Assembly: GCA_964413425.1 (NCBI GenBank)
Contig: CAYPST010000007.1
Coordinates: 1 to 64,000, forward strand
DNA: 64,000 nucleotides
DNA from: DATFLS01 sp964413425
GTDB taxonomy: Bacteria > Fidelibacterota > JAANXI01
Reading direction: 5' to 3'
The translations under genes and the position numbers were made by a program. How positions within the stretch are numbered: the first letter of the stretch is position 1; each line of letters begins with the position of its first letter. Shown here piece after piece: positions 54,052 through 63,720 of this stretch. The notes under the pieces are model-generated. The model saw nothing but the letters and a program-made list of their open reading frames with translations. It was not told the origin of the DNA and did no database searches.

Positions 54052-55716
54052 TCACTGAGCGGTGTCCACGAAGCCGAGCTGTTCGAAGTACGTGGTCTCG
54101 TTTTGCAGTACATCAAGTGCTCTTTGGATGGTTTCATCATAGGAAATATTTATCTCAATTCGCGCCTTATTGCCGCCATAGACATTCGCCATTTCCTGCC
54201 CCAGACTCCGGCGTATCCAATATTGGGTATTCGATTGTTGTTTCCAATGATTCCGCTCTTCCAGGTAATGAGCGATTTCTGCCCTGGCGTCAGTCAATCC
54301 GTTCTGTGCAAACTCTGCAGAGTCCACAGAAGCGACAAACTCATCGAATAACTGAGCACTCCTGGTCTTATAGGTAAATCCCCGGTGGTCCAGGTAATTG
54401 ATAAAATTGTCTTTTATCGCTGCCGTGATATCAAACGGCCATTCCCGTTCCGAGTGGCGGTTGCGAAATTCCACTGCATATTGAAAGAAATGGTTTTTCG
54501 CCCACATGAGTTGAACCGGTTCGGGCATGGTATCCTTCTCAATAATGATATCCGGTGTAATTCCGCCGCCACCGTATACGGGACGTTTGTTATGGGTATA
54601 ATAAACACTGTCTCGCTCAAGGTCTACTTCGATCACCTCCCGGTTGAAATAATCTTCTTTCTGAATCAATCTCCCGCTGGGAATATAATATTTCGCCGTG
54701 GTGATTTTTATGGACGCATCCCTGCTTATTGGCAAAACCGATTGTACCAGACCTTTCCCGAATGTTTCTTTGCCAATGATGACGGCCCGGTCCAGATCCT
54801 GTAAAATGCCTGCCACAATTTCACTGGCAGACGCCGATCCGTTATTGACCAGTATGGCCATGGGAATATCCGTTGAGATTATTGGCCGGGTTTGGGCATG
54901 AAAGACCTTATTTACCTTCTCGGTCCTGCCTTTCGTCGAGAGGATTTCCGCACCCTCGTCTACGAATAAATCCGCCACCTTGAGTGCCGTGGAAAGTAAC
55001 CCACCGGGATTATCCCGAAGGTCAAGAATGAGGGACTGGATATTCTCCTCACCAATTTTCTGAATAGCCGCTGTGAGTTCATCTGCTGAATTCTTTGAGA
55101 ATGACGTAATCTTGAGATAGGCTATGCCATCGGAAATCAGATCTGCGTAGGCCAGATCGTGAATAACGATGTTCTCTCTCTCCAACGCGAATGGAATGCG
55201 ATCCATAATTCCCGGACGAATCACGGTGATAGTCACCAGAGTACCGGGCTTGCCTCGCATAATGCTGGCGGCTTCGGAAAGGCGCATTTCGATCGTGTTG
55301 AGGGTATCTATCTGGATAATGCGGTCCCCGGATTTCACGCCCGCACGGGCAGCCGGGCCCCCTTCCATGGGCGCAATCACTGTCAGGGTATCGTTCCGGA
55401 CCCCGAGACGGATCCCGACACCACCGTATTCGCCTTCAGTCAAGGTTTGGATCCCCTGCCGATCCTCCTTCTCAAGATAGACGGTATACGGATCGAGTTC
55501 ATTCAGCATCCCGTTAATACCTGCTTCGATGAGGGCTTCCGGATTAACCTGATCCACATAATTCACGACGAGTTTCTTGTATAATTCATTGAAAAGCTTC
55601 AGCTGTGTACTGATATCCCGATAATAATCCGCGAAGGCGAAATACGCTACACCAAACGTGAGAGTAATTATCGACAGGACGGCAATTACGCCCCGATTTC
55701 GAAATTTTCTATTCAT
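54052..55716 (-). CDS. C-terminal processing protease (S41, CtpA/Prc-like)
   Basis: A 554-residue periplasmic serine protease. ATG 55716 overlaps the tmk stop (ATGA) and starts a signal-anchor (MNRKFRNRGVIAVLSIITLT), which is better than the longer frame. A PDZ domain (about 92-170; GEYGGVGIRLG, GPAARAGVKSGDRIIQID) precedes the S41 fold with SLILDLRDNPGGLLSTALKV, catalytic Ser in VNNGSASASEIVAG and Lys in GKETFGKGLVQSV. An additional C-terminal helical domain runs to about 554. It trims or degrades envelope proteins from their C-termini. Confidence 0.93.
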   Translation of the reverse strand: MNRKFRNRGVIAVLSIITLTFGVAYFAFADYYRDISTQLKLFNELYKKLVVNYVDQVNPEALIEAGINGMLNELDPYTVYLEKEDRQGIQTLTEGEYGGVGIRLGVRNDTLTVIAPMEGGPAARAGVKSGDRIIQIDTLNTIEMRLSEAASIMRGKPGTLVTITVIRPGIMDRIPFALERENIVIHDLAYADLISDGIAYLKITSFSKNSADELTAAIQKIGEENIQSLILDLRDNPGGLLSTALKVADLFVDEGAEILSTKGRTEKVNKVFHAQTRPIISTDIPMAILVNNGSASASEIVAGILQDLDRAVIIGKETFGKGLVQSVLPISRDASIKITTAKYYIPSGRLIQKEDYFNREVIEVDLERDSVYYTHNKRPVYGGGGITPDIIIEKDTMPEPVQLMWAKNHFFQYAVEFRNRHSEREWPFDITAAIKDNFINYLDHRGFTYKTRSAQLFDEFVASVDSAEFAQNGLTDARAEIAHYLEERNHWKQQSNTQYWIRRSLGQEMANVYGGNKARIEINISYDETIQRALDVLQNETTYFEQLGFVDTAQ

Positions 55717-56363
55717 CGTGTCACCACTCTTTTGGATTGTTTGAGCCGTTGCATTACCTCTTTCCAAATGGCTTCGTGCAGGAGTTCAATCGACTGCTCG
55801 CCCCGAAGTAAAACGACGCGATCCGCTGACTCTTTTGCAATTCTGCGATATCCTTCTCGTACACGCATTTTGAACCGTCTGGTCTCCCCTTCTAATCTAT
55901 CAGGAGATTGATTATTCTGCAAGGAGCGGTTTTGAGCCGTGTTCATAGCAACGTCAATTATAAACGTGATATCCGGGAGAATGTTCTGAGTTGCCCGCAG
56001 ATTTGTCCGCTGAATAAATGTTTTGTCTACCCCGCGCCCGAATCCCTGGTATGCGAGCGAAGAATCGATATATCTGTCACAGATGATCACCTTTCCCCTG
56101 TCCAGTGCGGGTTTGATTTTCTCAGACACCAGCTGTGCCCGGCTGGCGGCATACAAGAGAAATTCCGTGGTCGCCGCCATCCCCGTGTGTTGAGTATCAA
56201 GAAGGATGGTGCGGATCTGCTCCGAAAGATCGGTGCCCCCCGGTTCTCTGACAATCAGTGACGAATACCCTTCGCGTATGAACCGATCATACAGCATGGT
56301 GGCCTGGGTCGATTTCCCGGACCCATCAACACCTTCAAAACTCACAAAGAACCCTGAATTCAT
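55713..56363 (-). CDS. tmk: Thymidylate kinase
   Basis: A 216-residue dTMP kinase making dTDP. The P-loop is FEGVDGSGKSTQ (9-20), DR(Y/H) motif VIICDRYIDSSLAYQG, and the REPGGTDLSEQIR segment follows the family. The LID has SPDRLEGETRRF. The last codons overlap the ctpA start. Confidence 0.95.
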   Translation of the reverse strand: MNSGFFVSFEGVDGSGKSTQATMLYDRFIREGYSSLIVREPGGTDLSEQIRTILLDTQHTGMAATTEFLLYAASRAQLVSEKIKPALDRGKVIICDRYIDSSLAYQGFGRGVDKTFIQRTNLRATQNILPDITFIIDVAMNTAQNRSLQNNQSPDRLEGETRRFKMRVREGYRRIAKESADRVVLLRGEQSIELLHEAIWKEVMQRLKQSKRVVTR

Positions 56364-56440
56364 ATCCGGGCAGACATCTGATTCATTATCGTCATATTCG
56401 TACTAAAATGTAGTAATTCTTTGGGAAAATGCACGGAAAA

Positions 56441-57103
56441 TTATGTTGCACCGGCGAGAACGATCACAAACTCTCCTTTCACCGGGTGGTGCTCGTAATA
56501 CTCCAACACTTCAGAACACGTCCCTCGGACGAATTCCTCGAATTTCTTGGTGAGTTCTCGACCGATCACCACCTGACGATCTCCAAAATATTCTCGAATA
56601 TCCTGTAAGGTTCGTTGTATCCGATACGGGGACTCATAAATAATGATGGTTCGGGATTCGCTGCTTAGTTCGGTCAGACGGGTATGGCGCCCTTTCTTCT
56701 TCGGCAGAAATCCCTCGAAGACCCATCGATCGGTGGGCAGACCGGAGCTGACCAGTGCTGAGACCGAAGCAGTAGGACCTGGAATCGGAATGACCCGGAC
56801 GGCATTCCGTATCGCCTCCCGGACGAGGTAAAACGCCGGATCACTCACGCCCGGAGTGCCTGCCTCGCTGACAATCGCAATATTTTTCCCTGCCACCAAC
56901 TGATCTATGATCTCCGGGGTTTTTTGCTCTTTATTAAAGTCATGATAGCTGGTCATGGGCGTATCAATGTGATATTCCGACAGCAGAATGCCGGTCTTCC
57001 GGGTATCCTCTGCGGCGATAAGATCGACCTCACCGAGGATCCGAACCGCCCGGAAGGTGATGTCTTCAAGATTTCCGATGGGTGTTGCGATAATATAGAG
57101 CAT
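56441..57103 (-). CDS. rsmI: 16S rRNA 2'-O-methyltransferase RsmI
   Basis: A 220-residue tetrapyrrole-methylase-fold enzyme methylating the ribose of C1402 in 16S rRNA. Signatures: MLYIIATPIGNLEDITFRAV, LIAAEDTRKTGILL, IAIVSEAGTPGVSDPA, and VIPIPGPTASVSALVSSGLP with FEGFLPKKKGR. Shorter than E. coli RsmI (286), lacking the C-terminal extension, as in many bacteria. Lies 77 bp upstream of tmk. Confidence 0.93.
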   Translation of the reverse strand: MLYIIATPIGNLEDITFRAVRILGEVDLIAAEDTRKTGILLSEYHIDTPMTSYHDFNKEQKTPEIIDQLVAGKNIAIVSEAGTPGVSDPAFYLVREAIRNAVRVIPIPGPTASVSALVSSGLPTDRWVFEGFLPKKKGRHTRLTELSSESRTIIIYESPYRIQRTLQDIREYFGDRQVVIGRELTKKFEEFVRGTCSEVLEYYEHHPVKGEFVIVLAGAT

Positions 57104-57135
57104 AGAGGCTCTCTTTTCCTGTGTCTCTCCGGGAC

Positions 57136-57155
57136 TCTTTTATAAACACTCTCAT
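57136..57155. repeat. Solo MITE-like terminus remnant
   Basis: CTTTTATAAACACTCTCATT resembles the right end of MITE copy 2 (GTTTTCTAAACACTCTCATT). No matching left end is nearby, so it may be a remnant or chance. Confidence 0.25.
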
Positions 57156-57222
57156 TCCTGAATATTTCCAGACAGGCCTCCAGTGATCTCTATCCATGAG
57201 TGCATCATGATGAGCATTATTG

Positions 57223-58536
57223 TCAGAGTTCCGATAAAGCTCGGTCTATAATACGCATCCCGGTATCGATCTCTTCTCTTCCGATATTCAAATGCGGCCG
57301 GAATCGGATAGTTCGGGTACCACATCCCAGCATAAGGGCACCATGTTTCCGAATCAATTGGAGCAGCCGATCTCGCTCTTCGGGAGTTGAGAGGTCGAAT
57401 GCACACATCAGGCCCCGCCCCCGCGCGTTCGAGACTATCCGGGGATACTGTGCCTGGACTTCCAGAATTTTCTGCAGCAGGTACTCCCCCTGCTCTGCGG
57501 CCTTTCCCACTGATCCTTCCTCAGCAATCACTTCCAGATACATAATCATACGAACCATATCTACCAGATTGCCTCCCCAGGTGGAATTCAACCGGTTCGA
57601 TTCGTGAAACACATTCCGTTCGACCTCATCGATGCGTTCCGAACACATGAAGCCACAGACTTGCGTTTTTTTCCCGAATGCGATCATATCCGGCGTAACC
57701 GAAAAATGCTCATAAGCCCAGAATTTCCCCGTTAATCCTACCCCGGTTTGAATTTCATCCAGGATAAACATGATTTCCGCTTCGTCGCAAATGGTCCGGA
57801 GTGCGTACATGAATTCCGCCCGGAAATGATTATCACCGCCTTCGCCCTGAATCGGTTCAATGATTAAAGCGGCTATGCGATCCGGATTGTCGTGAATGGC
57901 CGCTTTAATCTCATTGATTGCCTGTTTTTCCAATGATCGCACCCGTGCCAGATTCTCTCCCAGGGGAAACGTGATCTTGGGATTGGGGATTCGCGGCCAG
58001 GAGAATTGCGGAAAATACTGGGTTTTGCGAATATCCGGGGAATCTGTGATAGAAAGTGTATAGCCGGTACGGCCATGAAAAGCCTGTTTAAAATGAACGA
58101 CCTGCAGATTCACCTCTGCAGACTGCCCCCGGACAAGCCGTTTACGCATTTTCCAGTCGAAGGCCGCTTTCAGGGCATTCTCAACTGCGAGACCTCCGCC
58201 ACTGATGAAAAAAAGATAGGAAAAGTGATCCGGTTTTGCGATACGTGCGAATGTCTCTACAAAATCCGCCATCTGGGTGGAGTAAATATCAGAGTTCGAT
58301 GGTTTGTGTACTGCGGCCACAGCAAGCTCAGCCCTTCTCGAGAGCACCCGGGGATGATTCCAGCCAACAGGCATACTGGCAACGCAGGAAAAAAGATCAA
58401 GGTATTCTCGCTCGCTGATGGGATCGTAGATCCAGCTGCCATGGCTTTTCTCGAGATCCACAATCTGGTCGAATCCGTCGGCCAACATATACCGGGACAG
58501 CACATCATGCACATTGTCTGGCGGGGTCAATGACAT
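57223..58536 (-). CDS. lat: L-lysine 6-transaminase
   Basis: A 437-residue class III PLP aminotransferase of the LAT type, transferring the epsilon-amino group of lysine to 2-oxoglutarate. ATG 58536 follows TAAGGAG. Seen: FFISGGGLAVENALKAAFDWK and the long HFKQAFHGRTGYTLSITDSP typical of LAT, IIEPIQGEGGDNHFR, FILDEIQTGVGLTGKFWAYE (PLP-ring Asp) and AFGKKTQVCGFM with the Schiff-base Lys. NSTWGGNLVDMVRM is another LAT signature. Used in lysine catabolism or formation of cyclic products. Monocistronic by position. Confidence 0.93.
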   Translation of the reverse strand: MSLTPPDNVHDVLSRYMLADGFDQIVDLEKSHGSWIYDPISEREYLDLFSCVASMPVGWNHPRVLSRRAELAVAAVHKPSNSDIYSTQMADFVETFARIAKPDHFSYLFFISGGGLAVENALKAAFDWKMRKRLVRGQSAEVNLQVVHFKQAFHGRTGYTLSITDSPDIRKTQYFPQFSWPRIPNPKITFPLGENLARVRSLEKQAINEIKAAIHDNPDRIAALIIEPIQGEGGDNHFRAEFMYALRTICDEAEIMFILDEIQTGVGLTGKFWAYEHFSVTPDMIAFGKKTQVCGFMCSERIDEVERNVFHESNRLNSTWGGNLVDMVRMIMYLEVIAEEGSVGKAAEQGEYLLQKILEVQAQYPRIVSNARGRGLMCAFDLSTPEERDRLLQLIRKHGALMLGCGTRTIRFRPHLNIGREEIDTGMRIIDRALSEL

Positions 58537-58844
58537 CAGAACACTCCTTATTTCATAAGAAGATCGTTAGCAGCTTTCCGGGAGCTAAAAATTATGGAGG
58601 CGAAACGCGGACTACGTCATCCCAAAGTACCAGCGGTAGGATAATATTTTTATGATTAAAAGAGACGTTGTTTCTTTGTTATCGATCACGCATGTATCCT
58701 GCACAGAGAAGCAGAAATTTTATCCCATTTAGAGTGCTTTCCGGATCCGGCAACGCATACACCCTTCTTTTTCAGGCGAACCAACTTAAGCAATGGCCCA
58801 ATATCATCGCCAGGAAAGAATTCCATGACACAAGGAACATGCGG
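58537..58844. other. Intergenic region between lat and the hemerythrin-like gene
   Basis: 308 bp containing the lat promoter/RBS side and the 3' end of the rho-hemerythrin transcript. I see no gene, tRNA or convincing terminator. Confidence 0.5.
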
Positions 58845-59285
58845 TTATGACTCCTCGGCTTGCAGCGCCCGGCCGATTCGAGCGAGCAAGTCATCGCCTG
58901 ACTCCCGTTCAATGAGCGGGAACACTTCTCGCTCCTCAAGACGGATATGATCCTGCAGCACTGAGCCAAGCCGATTCAGGACTCCGGCGGCCGGGGCCTC
59001 CTGCAGCAGAAGGACATCCCGTCGAATAATCACATGCTGTTTCAGCATCTCCAGAATGGAGTCCGAAAGGCTGACTCCTGTTCTGGCGAATAGAGGAAGA
59101 AGAATTTGTTCTTCTTTTCGGAAATGGGGGTTGATTTCGGAATGCCAGACCGGCATAAATGCATCAACAAGATCCTGCGTTTCATCAGCGGATATCTCTT
59201 CCCGGACATTGCGAAACCGTCTTGACCAGATAAGTCCCTGATGATGTTCGTCTGAGAGCGGTACCAGGGCTTCATGCCGCTTCAT
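58845..59285 (-). CDS. Hemerythrin (HHE) domain protein
   Basis: A 146-residue four-helix HHE protein. Metal-ligand pattern: His14/15 in LSDEHHQGLIW, His48 and Glu58/59 in WHSEINPHFRKEEQ, His84 in MLKQHVIIRRD, His113 and Glu117/118 in LQDHIRLEEREVFPL. A di-iron site sensing or storing O2/NO or iron is the family expectation. Its ATG overlaps the rho stop (TAATG), so it is translationally coupled to rho, an unusual pairing. Confidence 0.85.
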   Translation of the reverse strand: MKRHEALVPLSDEHHQGLIWSRRFRNVREEISADETQDLVDAFMPVWHSEINPHFRKEEQILLPLFARTGVSLSDSILEMLKQHVIIRRDVLLLQEAPAAGVLNRLGSVLQDHIRLEEREVFPLIERESGDDLLARIGRALQAEES

Positions 59286-60397
59286 TACACCTGCACCCGT
59301 CGATCGAATTGCCGGAGCATTTCATCGTTGGAACTGGTTTTTTCAATCAAATTCAGCAGCGTTTCCAGGGCTTCTCTGGGGCTGTACCGACTCAATTCCC
59401 GCCGGAGTCGCTGATGTGCGGTCGTCATTTTGCCGAACAGTTTCTCCTCCTGGCGGGTGCCGGATTCCAGGATATTCACCGCCGGAAATATTCGCTGCTC
59501 TGCCAGGGCGCGATCCAGTACCAGTTCCATATTGCCGGTGCCTTTGAATTCTTCAAAAATGTAATCGTCCATTCGACTGTTCGTTTCGACTAATGCGGTG
59601 GCGATAATAGTCAGAGACCCTTCGTCTTCAATTTTCCGGGCGGCTCCAAACAAGGCGCGGGGAAATTCCATTGCCCGGATATCAATACCGCCGGTCATGG
59701 TTCGCCCGGAACTTTTCTGGGCCGCATTCGCTGCACGTCCAAGGCGGGTCAGCGAATCCACCAGCATCACCACATCTTCTCCCAGTTCTGCTTTCCGTTT
59801 GGCATAGCCAAGCGTGAGCTCTGCTACTCGAATGTGATTCTGCGTGGTTTGATCTTTGGAGCTGGCGAAGACCTCCCCTTTGACCGATCGCACCATATCC
59901 GTAACCTCCTCCGGTCGCTCATCCACCAGCAAGACTATCAGCCGGACTTCCGGATGATTCCTGGCAATGGATTTGGCGATATTTTTCAACAACACTGTCT
60001 TTCCTCCACGAGGAGGCGCAACGATTAGAGACCGCTGCCCCTTTCCTATCGGCGAGATAGCATCGATGATTCTTCCTGTTTTATCCTTCGGACTGCGTTC
60101 CATCCTAAAGGATTCAATCGGCGAAATCGGCGTGCCTTCGCTGAACCGCCGAATGAAGCGCCACTCATCGACCGGAACACCATTGACCGTGAAAACCGAT
60201 TTCACCTGCAAACCACTTTCGCGGCCGGGTTCTGTATCACCAGTGACCCGGCACCCCTGCCGAAGCTCGTTATCCAGTATGATATTCGGTGCCACGAAGA
60301 TATCATCATTGGTTCGCCGCCAATCCAGCGACTTTTGCCTGATAAAACCGTACCCCCGATCTTCCATTTCCAGTATCCCTTCAAATTCCTCACTCAA
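59285..60397 (-). CDS. rho: Transcription termination factor Rho (short form)
   Basis: A 370-residue hexameric RNA translocase. It begins almost directly with the cold-shock RNA-binding domain (LEMEDRGYGFIRQK, FVAPNIILDNELRQG). The ATPase core has Walker A APPRGGKT (127-134), LVDERPEEVTDM, Walker B VVMLVDSLTRLGRAANAA, the Q-loop region and the Arg finger area, ending EALETLLNLIEKTSSNDEML. The N-terminal helical Rho_N subdomain (about 45 residues in E. coli) is absent. Bicyclomycin-contact residues were not checked. Confidence 0.95.
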   Translation of the reverse strand: MSEEFEGILEMEDRGYGFIRQKSLDWRRTNDDIFVAPNIILDNELRQGCRVTGDTEPGRESGLQVKSVFTVNGVPVDEWRFIRRFSEGTPISPIESFRMERSPKDKTGRIIDAISPIGKGQRSLIVAPPRGGKTVLLKNIAKSIARNHPEVRLIVLLVDERPEEVTDMVRSVKGEVFASSKDQTTQNHIRVAELTLGYAKRKAELGEDVVMLVDSLTRLGRAANAAQKSSGRTMTGGIDIRAMEFPRALFGAARKIEDEGSLTIIATALVETNSRMDDYIFEEFKGTGNMELVLDRALAEQRIFPAVNILESGTRQEEKLFGKMTTAHQRLRRELSRYSPREALETLLNLIEKTSSNDEMLRQFDRRVQV

Positions 60398-60814
60398 TGC
60401 AACTATCCTCCATTCTACTTTATGATTTGTTCATTTTTGCCATGCAACGTGACAATACTATTTTCCAGCATCGTCCCTGAACACTGGCCTCCGGATCACT
60501 CTGCAAAACACAGCCCGCTTCAATTAAAAGATGAGCCCGACGGGTGGCTGAAACAGAGAATCTCCCGGTGCGATGCCGGAACACAACTGCGGAAGTCTGT
60601 GGTACCAGTTATCATTTGTGTGCTATGGCTCTCAGATTTATGAATGATTCAGACAATAACGCAATTGTATTACATCAGGAAGGTTGATAAACCGAGATCA
60701 TCTGTGGTTGTGAATATCTATATTCGTTCTTCCCAATTCATCGGAGTTTAATAAATCCAATAAATGTATAAAGATTTATTTTAAAAATAAACCACCGATT
60801 GGTCGTATTGTTGT
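60398..60814. other. Intergenic region upstream of rho
   Basis: 417 bp without a credible gene. It holds the 5' flank of rho and the 3' flank of the metalloprotease gene. A plus-strand frame at 60335-60643 overlaps rho and has no features of a real protein. Confidence 0.5.
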
Positions 60815-63013
60815 TTACCATATGATAGTTAATTTTCTGACTTCCTGCCGATTTCCCTTTCGAACTACAAAGAGATACATACCACTACTCACACGCATCC
60901 CGTGCTTATTTGTTCCATTCCATTGGACGCTGAACGGTCGGTTCGGTTCGAGAACCGGTCTGTCATAAATGCGTTTTACTTGTTGTCCAAGGATATTCAA
61001 CACATCAACCAGGACATCACCGGGTTCCTGAAACACCAGAATTAACGAAATAGTGTTCCCGTGTTTTTCACTGGACATAATCCAGGGATTGTGGCGCCAG
61101 GCGTACGAATCCCTGATGTGCGTGCCGGTGTCCGGGTAGGCGATCTGCAGCCGCATCTTCCAATTTGCGTCGAGGGTTCCGCCACCCTTTAAAGTCAAGC
61201 GGGATAATTGACGAAATTCTGTTTCGTCTTTAAACCGATAGAAGCTGTTGCCGGTGCCTGCGGTCAGGGAATCGAATGCCACGGCGTTCCTATCTGATTG
61301 TACCTGCACACTAACGTTGGTGAACCCCTGTCCCACCTGCTGCGGCTGCCAGGTATTCCAGCCCGGAGTCGGATTTCGTAACCGAATGCTGTCTAGTAAC
61401 ACCCCTCGGAGTGAATCTCTTAAACTTAAGGTGACCGGTGCGTTGTTTGACAGATTCACTTCAGCCTGCAGAATTTGCGTATTGAGGTTCGGCAGGTCAA
61501 AGACAGTGGCAGCGGTTCCTTCGTTTAATAATAAATAAGTATTGACAGTTTCTCCGGAGCTGTAATCCAGTGTTTCGACAACCTGTCCGCCGGATCCGAA
61601 GAGACTCAGTGTATAGTTGCCTGATATGGTTCCGGAAGGATCCTGGGGCGCATACAGAATCATCCAGGCATTGTCGTAAAGGGTATATCTTGAAAAGTCG
61701 GGGCCGTCACCATTGACGTTATTTTTCGACACGATGTCATACTCGCTGCCATCCGAAAGCAGCAGCACAGCATTCATATACAACGGGGTATCGCCACTGT
61801 TCAGCAGGGGAGGATTGATCTCCGCATCCGAGATCATGCCATCGTAGAGCCGGACATAGGAAGCGGCGTAATTTTTTATCACGCTGCTCTTATCGATGGC
61901 AGGGAATTGAGAAATGGTCAGCGCCGGTTCAGCGGACGGGACACTGAAGTCTCCGTAATGATATTCGGGGACGCCTTCCGGCAGATAATTATGCCCTGCA
62001 TTCGCAATAACCCAATTGGTGAACACCTCATCAAAAGAAACAAAAATATTCTCAGATTCGAAGAACGCTCTTTCCAATCCGCTGACCCCCTGCCCGTCTT
62101 CTCCGCCGGTCTGGACGACAGTCCGTAAAAGATCTTCTCCGTACTGCACATAGAGATAGAATGTCCACAGCCCCACTTTCGCATAGTCATTTATGACGTC
62201 TTCTGCCTCGTAATCGAAATGAGTTAGTGTCCGGGTGGGGTTCGAGAGGAAATGCGAAAAGCTCCGTGCCCGGAGCCCGAACAGATGAGCGGTGACTTCC
62301 GACATCCCTTCGTTCACCCAGATTTCTTCCTGAGGGTCCGCCCCATAATGCAGTAAATGCTGGAGTTCGTGCGCCGCCGTGGTAATGGTTTGTTCAAAGT
62401 CTTGGCTTAGTCCCGGATCGGTGTCAATATACAGGATGTTTGCATGATTATCTGAGCCGCCTTCTCCTTTTGGAATCTGATCCAACGGATCAAAATACCC
62501 GGCTATGTAATTGCCGCCGGTTTCCGGGTCGTAGGTGTCCTGAATATCCAGGAGAAGAATATAAACTTTCCCTTGATTCCTCACGTCGCCGGGTGGTTCC
62601 CCGAACAGTTCTATTTCATTATAATAAAAGCCCTGCTCCTGGTTGTATAAGCCATTGGGGGTGCTCTCAAACATCCTGGTTTTCAATTCTTCAATCAGGT
62701 TTTGAACTTTTTCCGTACCGAGGTCCTCTAATTCATCCCTTCCGACAAAAAAGATCGCCTCGGTATATAAGGAATCAAAGGGCACGAATGCTTTTCCTTC
62801 GAATTCCGGGTCATCGGCTTTTAAATCCTTCCTGATATTAAATACCAAGTCAGTTTCCGCAGGCTTTTCCAGCAAGGGAATATGCACCACCGACTCCACC
62901 GGCCGGTTGGTGAACGGGAAACCGCACACGGGTTCCTGGGCGGAAATTCGACCGAGCGGCAGAACACTCAGTACTATCAAAACCAGGATTGCAGGCAGGG
63001 TATATTTTGTCAC
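60815..63013 (-). CDS. Secreted M30-like zinc metalloprotease with FlgD-type C-terminal domain
   Basis: A 732-residue exported protein. Signal peptide 1-25 (ISAQ end). The peptidase centre is HELQHLLHY (215-223) followed by WVNEGMSE (232-239), the HExxH...E arrangement of hyicolysin-like (M30) gluzincins. Beta-rich domains follow. The C-terminal 75 residues (DVLVDVLNILGQQVKRIY, QWNGTNKHGMRVSSGMYLF) match the FlgD-Ig/T9SS-type tail of FCB bacteria, which may direct cell-surface sorting. It is probably an extracellular or surface protease. Confidence 0.8.
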   Translation of the reverse strand: MTKYTLPAILVLIVLSVLPLGRISAQEPVCGFPFTNRPVESVVHIPLLEKPAETDLVFNIRKDLKADDPEFEGKAFVPFDSLYTEAIFFVGRDELEDLGTEKVQNLIEELKTRMFESTPNGLYNQEQGFYYNEIELFGEPPGDVRNQGKVYILLLDIQDTYDPETGGNYIAGYFDPLDQIPKGEGGSDNHANILYIDTDPGLSQDFEQTITTAAHELQHLLHYGADPQEEIWVNEGMSEVTAHLFGLRARSFSHFLSNPTRTLTHFDYEAEDVINDYAKVGLWTFYLYVQYGEDLLRTVVQTGGEDGQGVSGLERAFFESENIFVSFDEVFTNWVIANAGHNYLPEGVPEYHYGDFSVPSAEPALTISQFPAIDKSSVIKNYAASYVRLYDGMISDAEINPPLLNSGDTPLYMNAVLLLSDGSEYDIVSKNNVNGDGPDFSRYTLYDNAWMILYAPQDPSGTISGNYTLSLFGSGGQVVETLDYSSGETVNTYLLLNEGTAATVFDLPNLNTQILQAEVNLSNNAPVTLSLRDSLRGVLLDSIRLRNPTPGWNTWQPQQVGQGFTNVSVQVQSDRNAVAFDSLTAGTGNSFYRFKDETEFRQLSRLTLKGGGTLDANWKMRLQIAYPDTGTHIRDSYAWRHNPWIMSSEKHGNTISLILVFQEPGDVLVDVLNILGQQVKRIYDRPVLEPNRPFSVQWNGTNKHGMRVSSGMYLFVVRKGNRQEVRKLTIIW

Positions 63014-63015
63014 GT

Positions 63016-63708
63016 CTATAGAAACTGGTTCGTGAAGTTATTAATCGCTTCCTCTTTGCCAACGATGATCAGAATCGTGTTTTCCTCCAGCGCTGTTCCG
63101 CCGTGTGGTATTGCTACTTTCGTTACCTCCTCGACAGACTCCTTATCATCGTCCTGTGTCACCACTTTTTCATTGATGCTGATCACATTCACCTGATAAT
63201 TTCGGCGCAAATCGATTTCAGATAAGCTCTTTCCGATGAATTCCTCCGGTGTTTCCACCCGGATCATCTTATAATCCTCAGTCACCTCCAGATAATCTAC
63301 CAGGTGAGGTTTGAGCAGCCGGTGGGCTGTTTTCCGGCCGATCTCGTCTTCCGGAGAAATGATCTCATCTGCGCCGATGCGCTCCAGTATGCGCCGGTGG
63401 ATGGGATTGGCGGCCCGGGTGATGACCTTCCCGATCCCCATTTGCTTCAGGTATGCCGCTGTCAGGAGGTTGGCTTCGAAATTTTCCCCGATGGCCACCA
63501 CGGCAGCATCCATATCCTTCAGTCCCAGGGACCGGAGCGAGGCCGGATCGGTGGAATCCAGTTTCACGGAATAGGCAACGTAGTCGTGGATTTCTTCGAC
63601 TTTTTCCATGTCGGCATCCACGGCAATGACTTCCGCTCCTTCCTGCGCCAGGGTCAGGGCGACCTGCCGTCCGAATACCCCCAAACCTATTACCACAAAT
63701 TTCGCCAT
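63016..63708 (-). CDS. ktrA: Potassium uptake regulator KtrA/TrkA
   Basis: A 230-residue cytoplasmic RCK protein gating the KtrB/TrkH channel. ATG 63708 has AAGGAG at ideal spacing; an ATG six bases upstream is too close. RCK_N: FVVIGLGVFGRQVALTLAQ (GxGxxG), AVDADMEKVEEI acidic strand, VITRAANPIHRRILERIGAD. RCK_C: about 140-225 (YKMIRVETPEEFIGKSLSEI). KtrB follows 12 bp upstream on the same strand. Confidence 0.92.
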   Translation of the reverse strand: MAKFVVIGLGVFGRQVALTLAQEGAEVIAVDADMEKVEEIHDYVAYSVKLDSTDPASLRSLGLKDMDAAVVAIGENFEANLLTAAYLKQMGIGKVITRAANPIHRRILERIGADEIISPEDEIGRKTAHRLLKPHLVDYLEVTEDYKMIRVETPEEFIGKSLSEIDLRRNYQVNVISINEKVVTQDDDKESVEEVTKVAIPHGGTALEENTILIIVGKEEAINNFTNQFL

Positions 63709-63720
63709 TCCCATTTCTCC

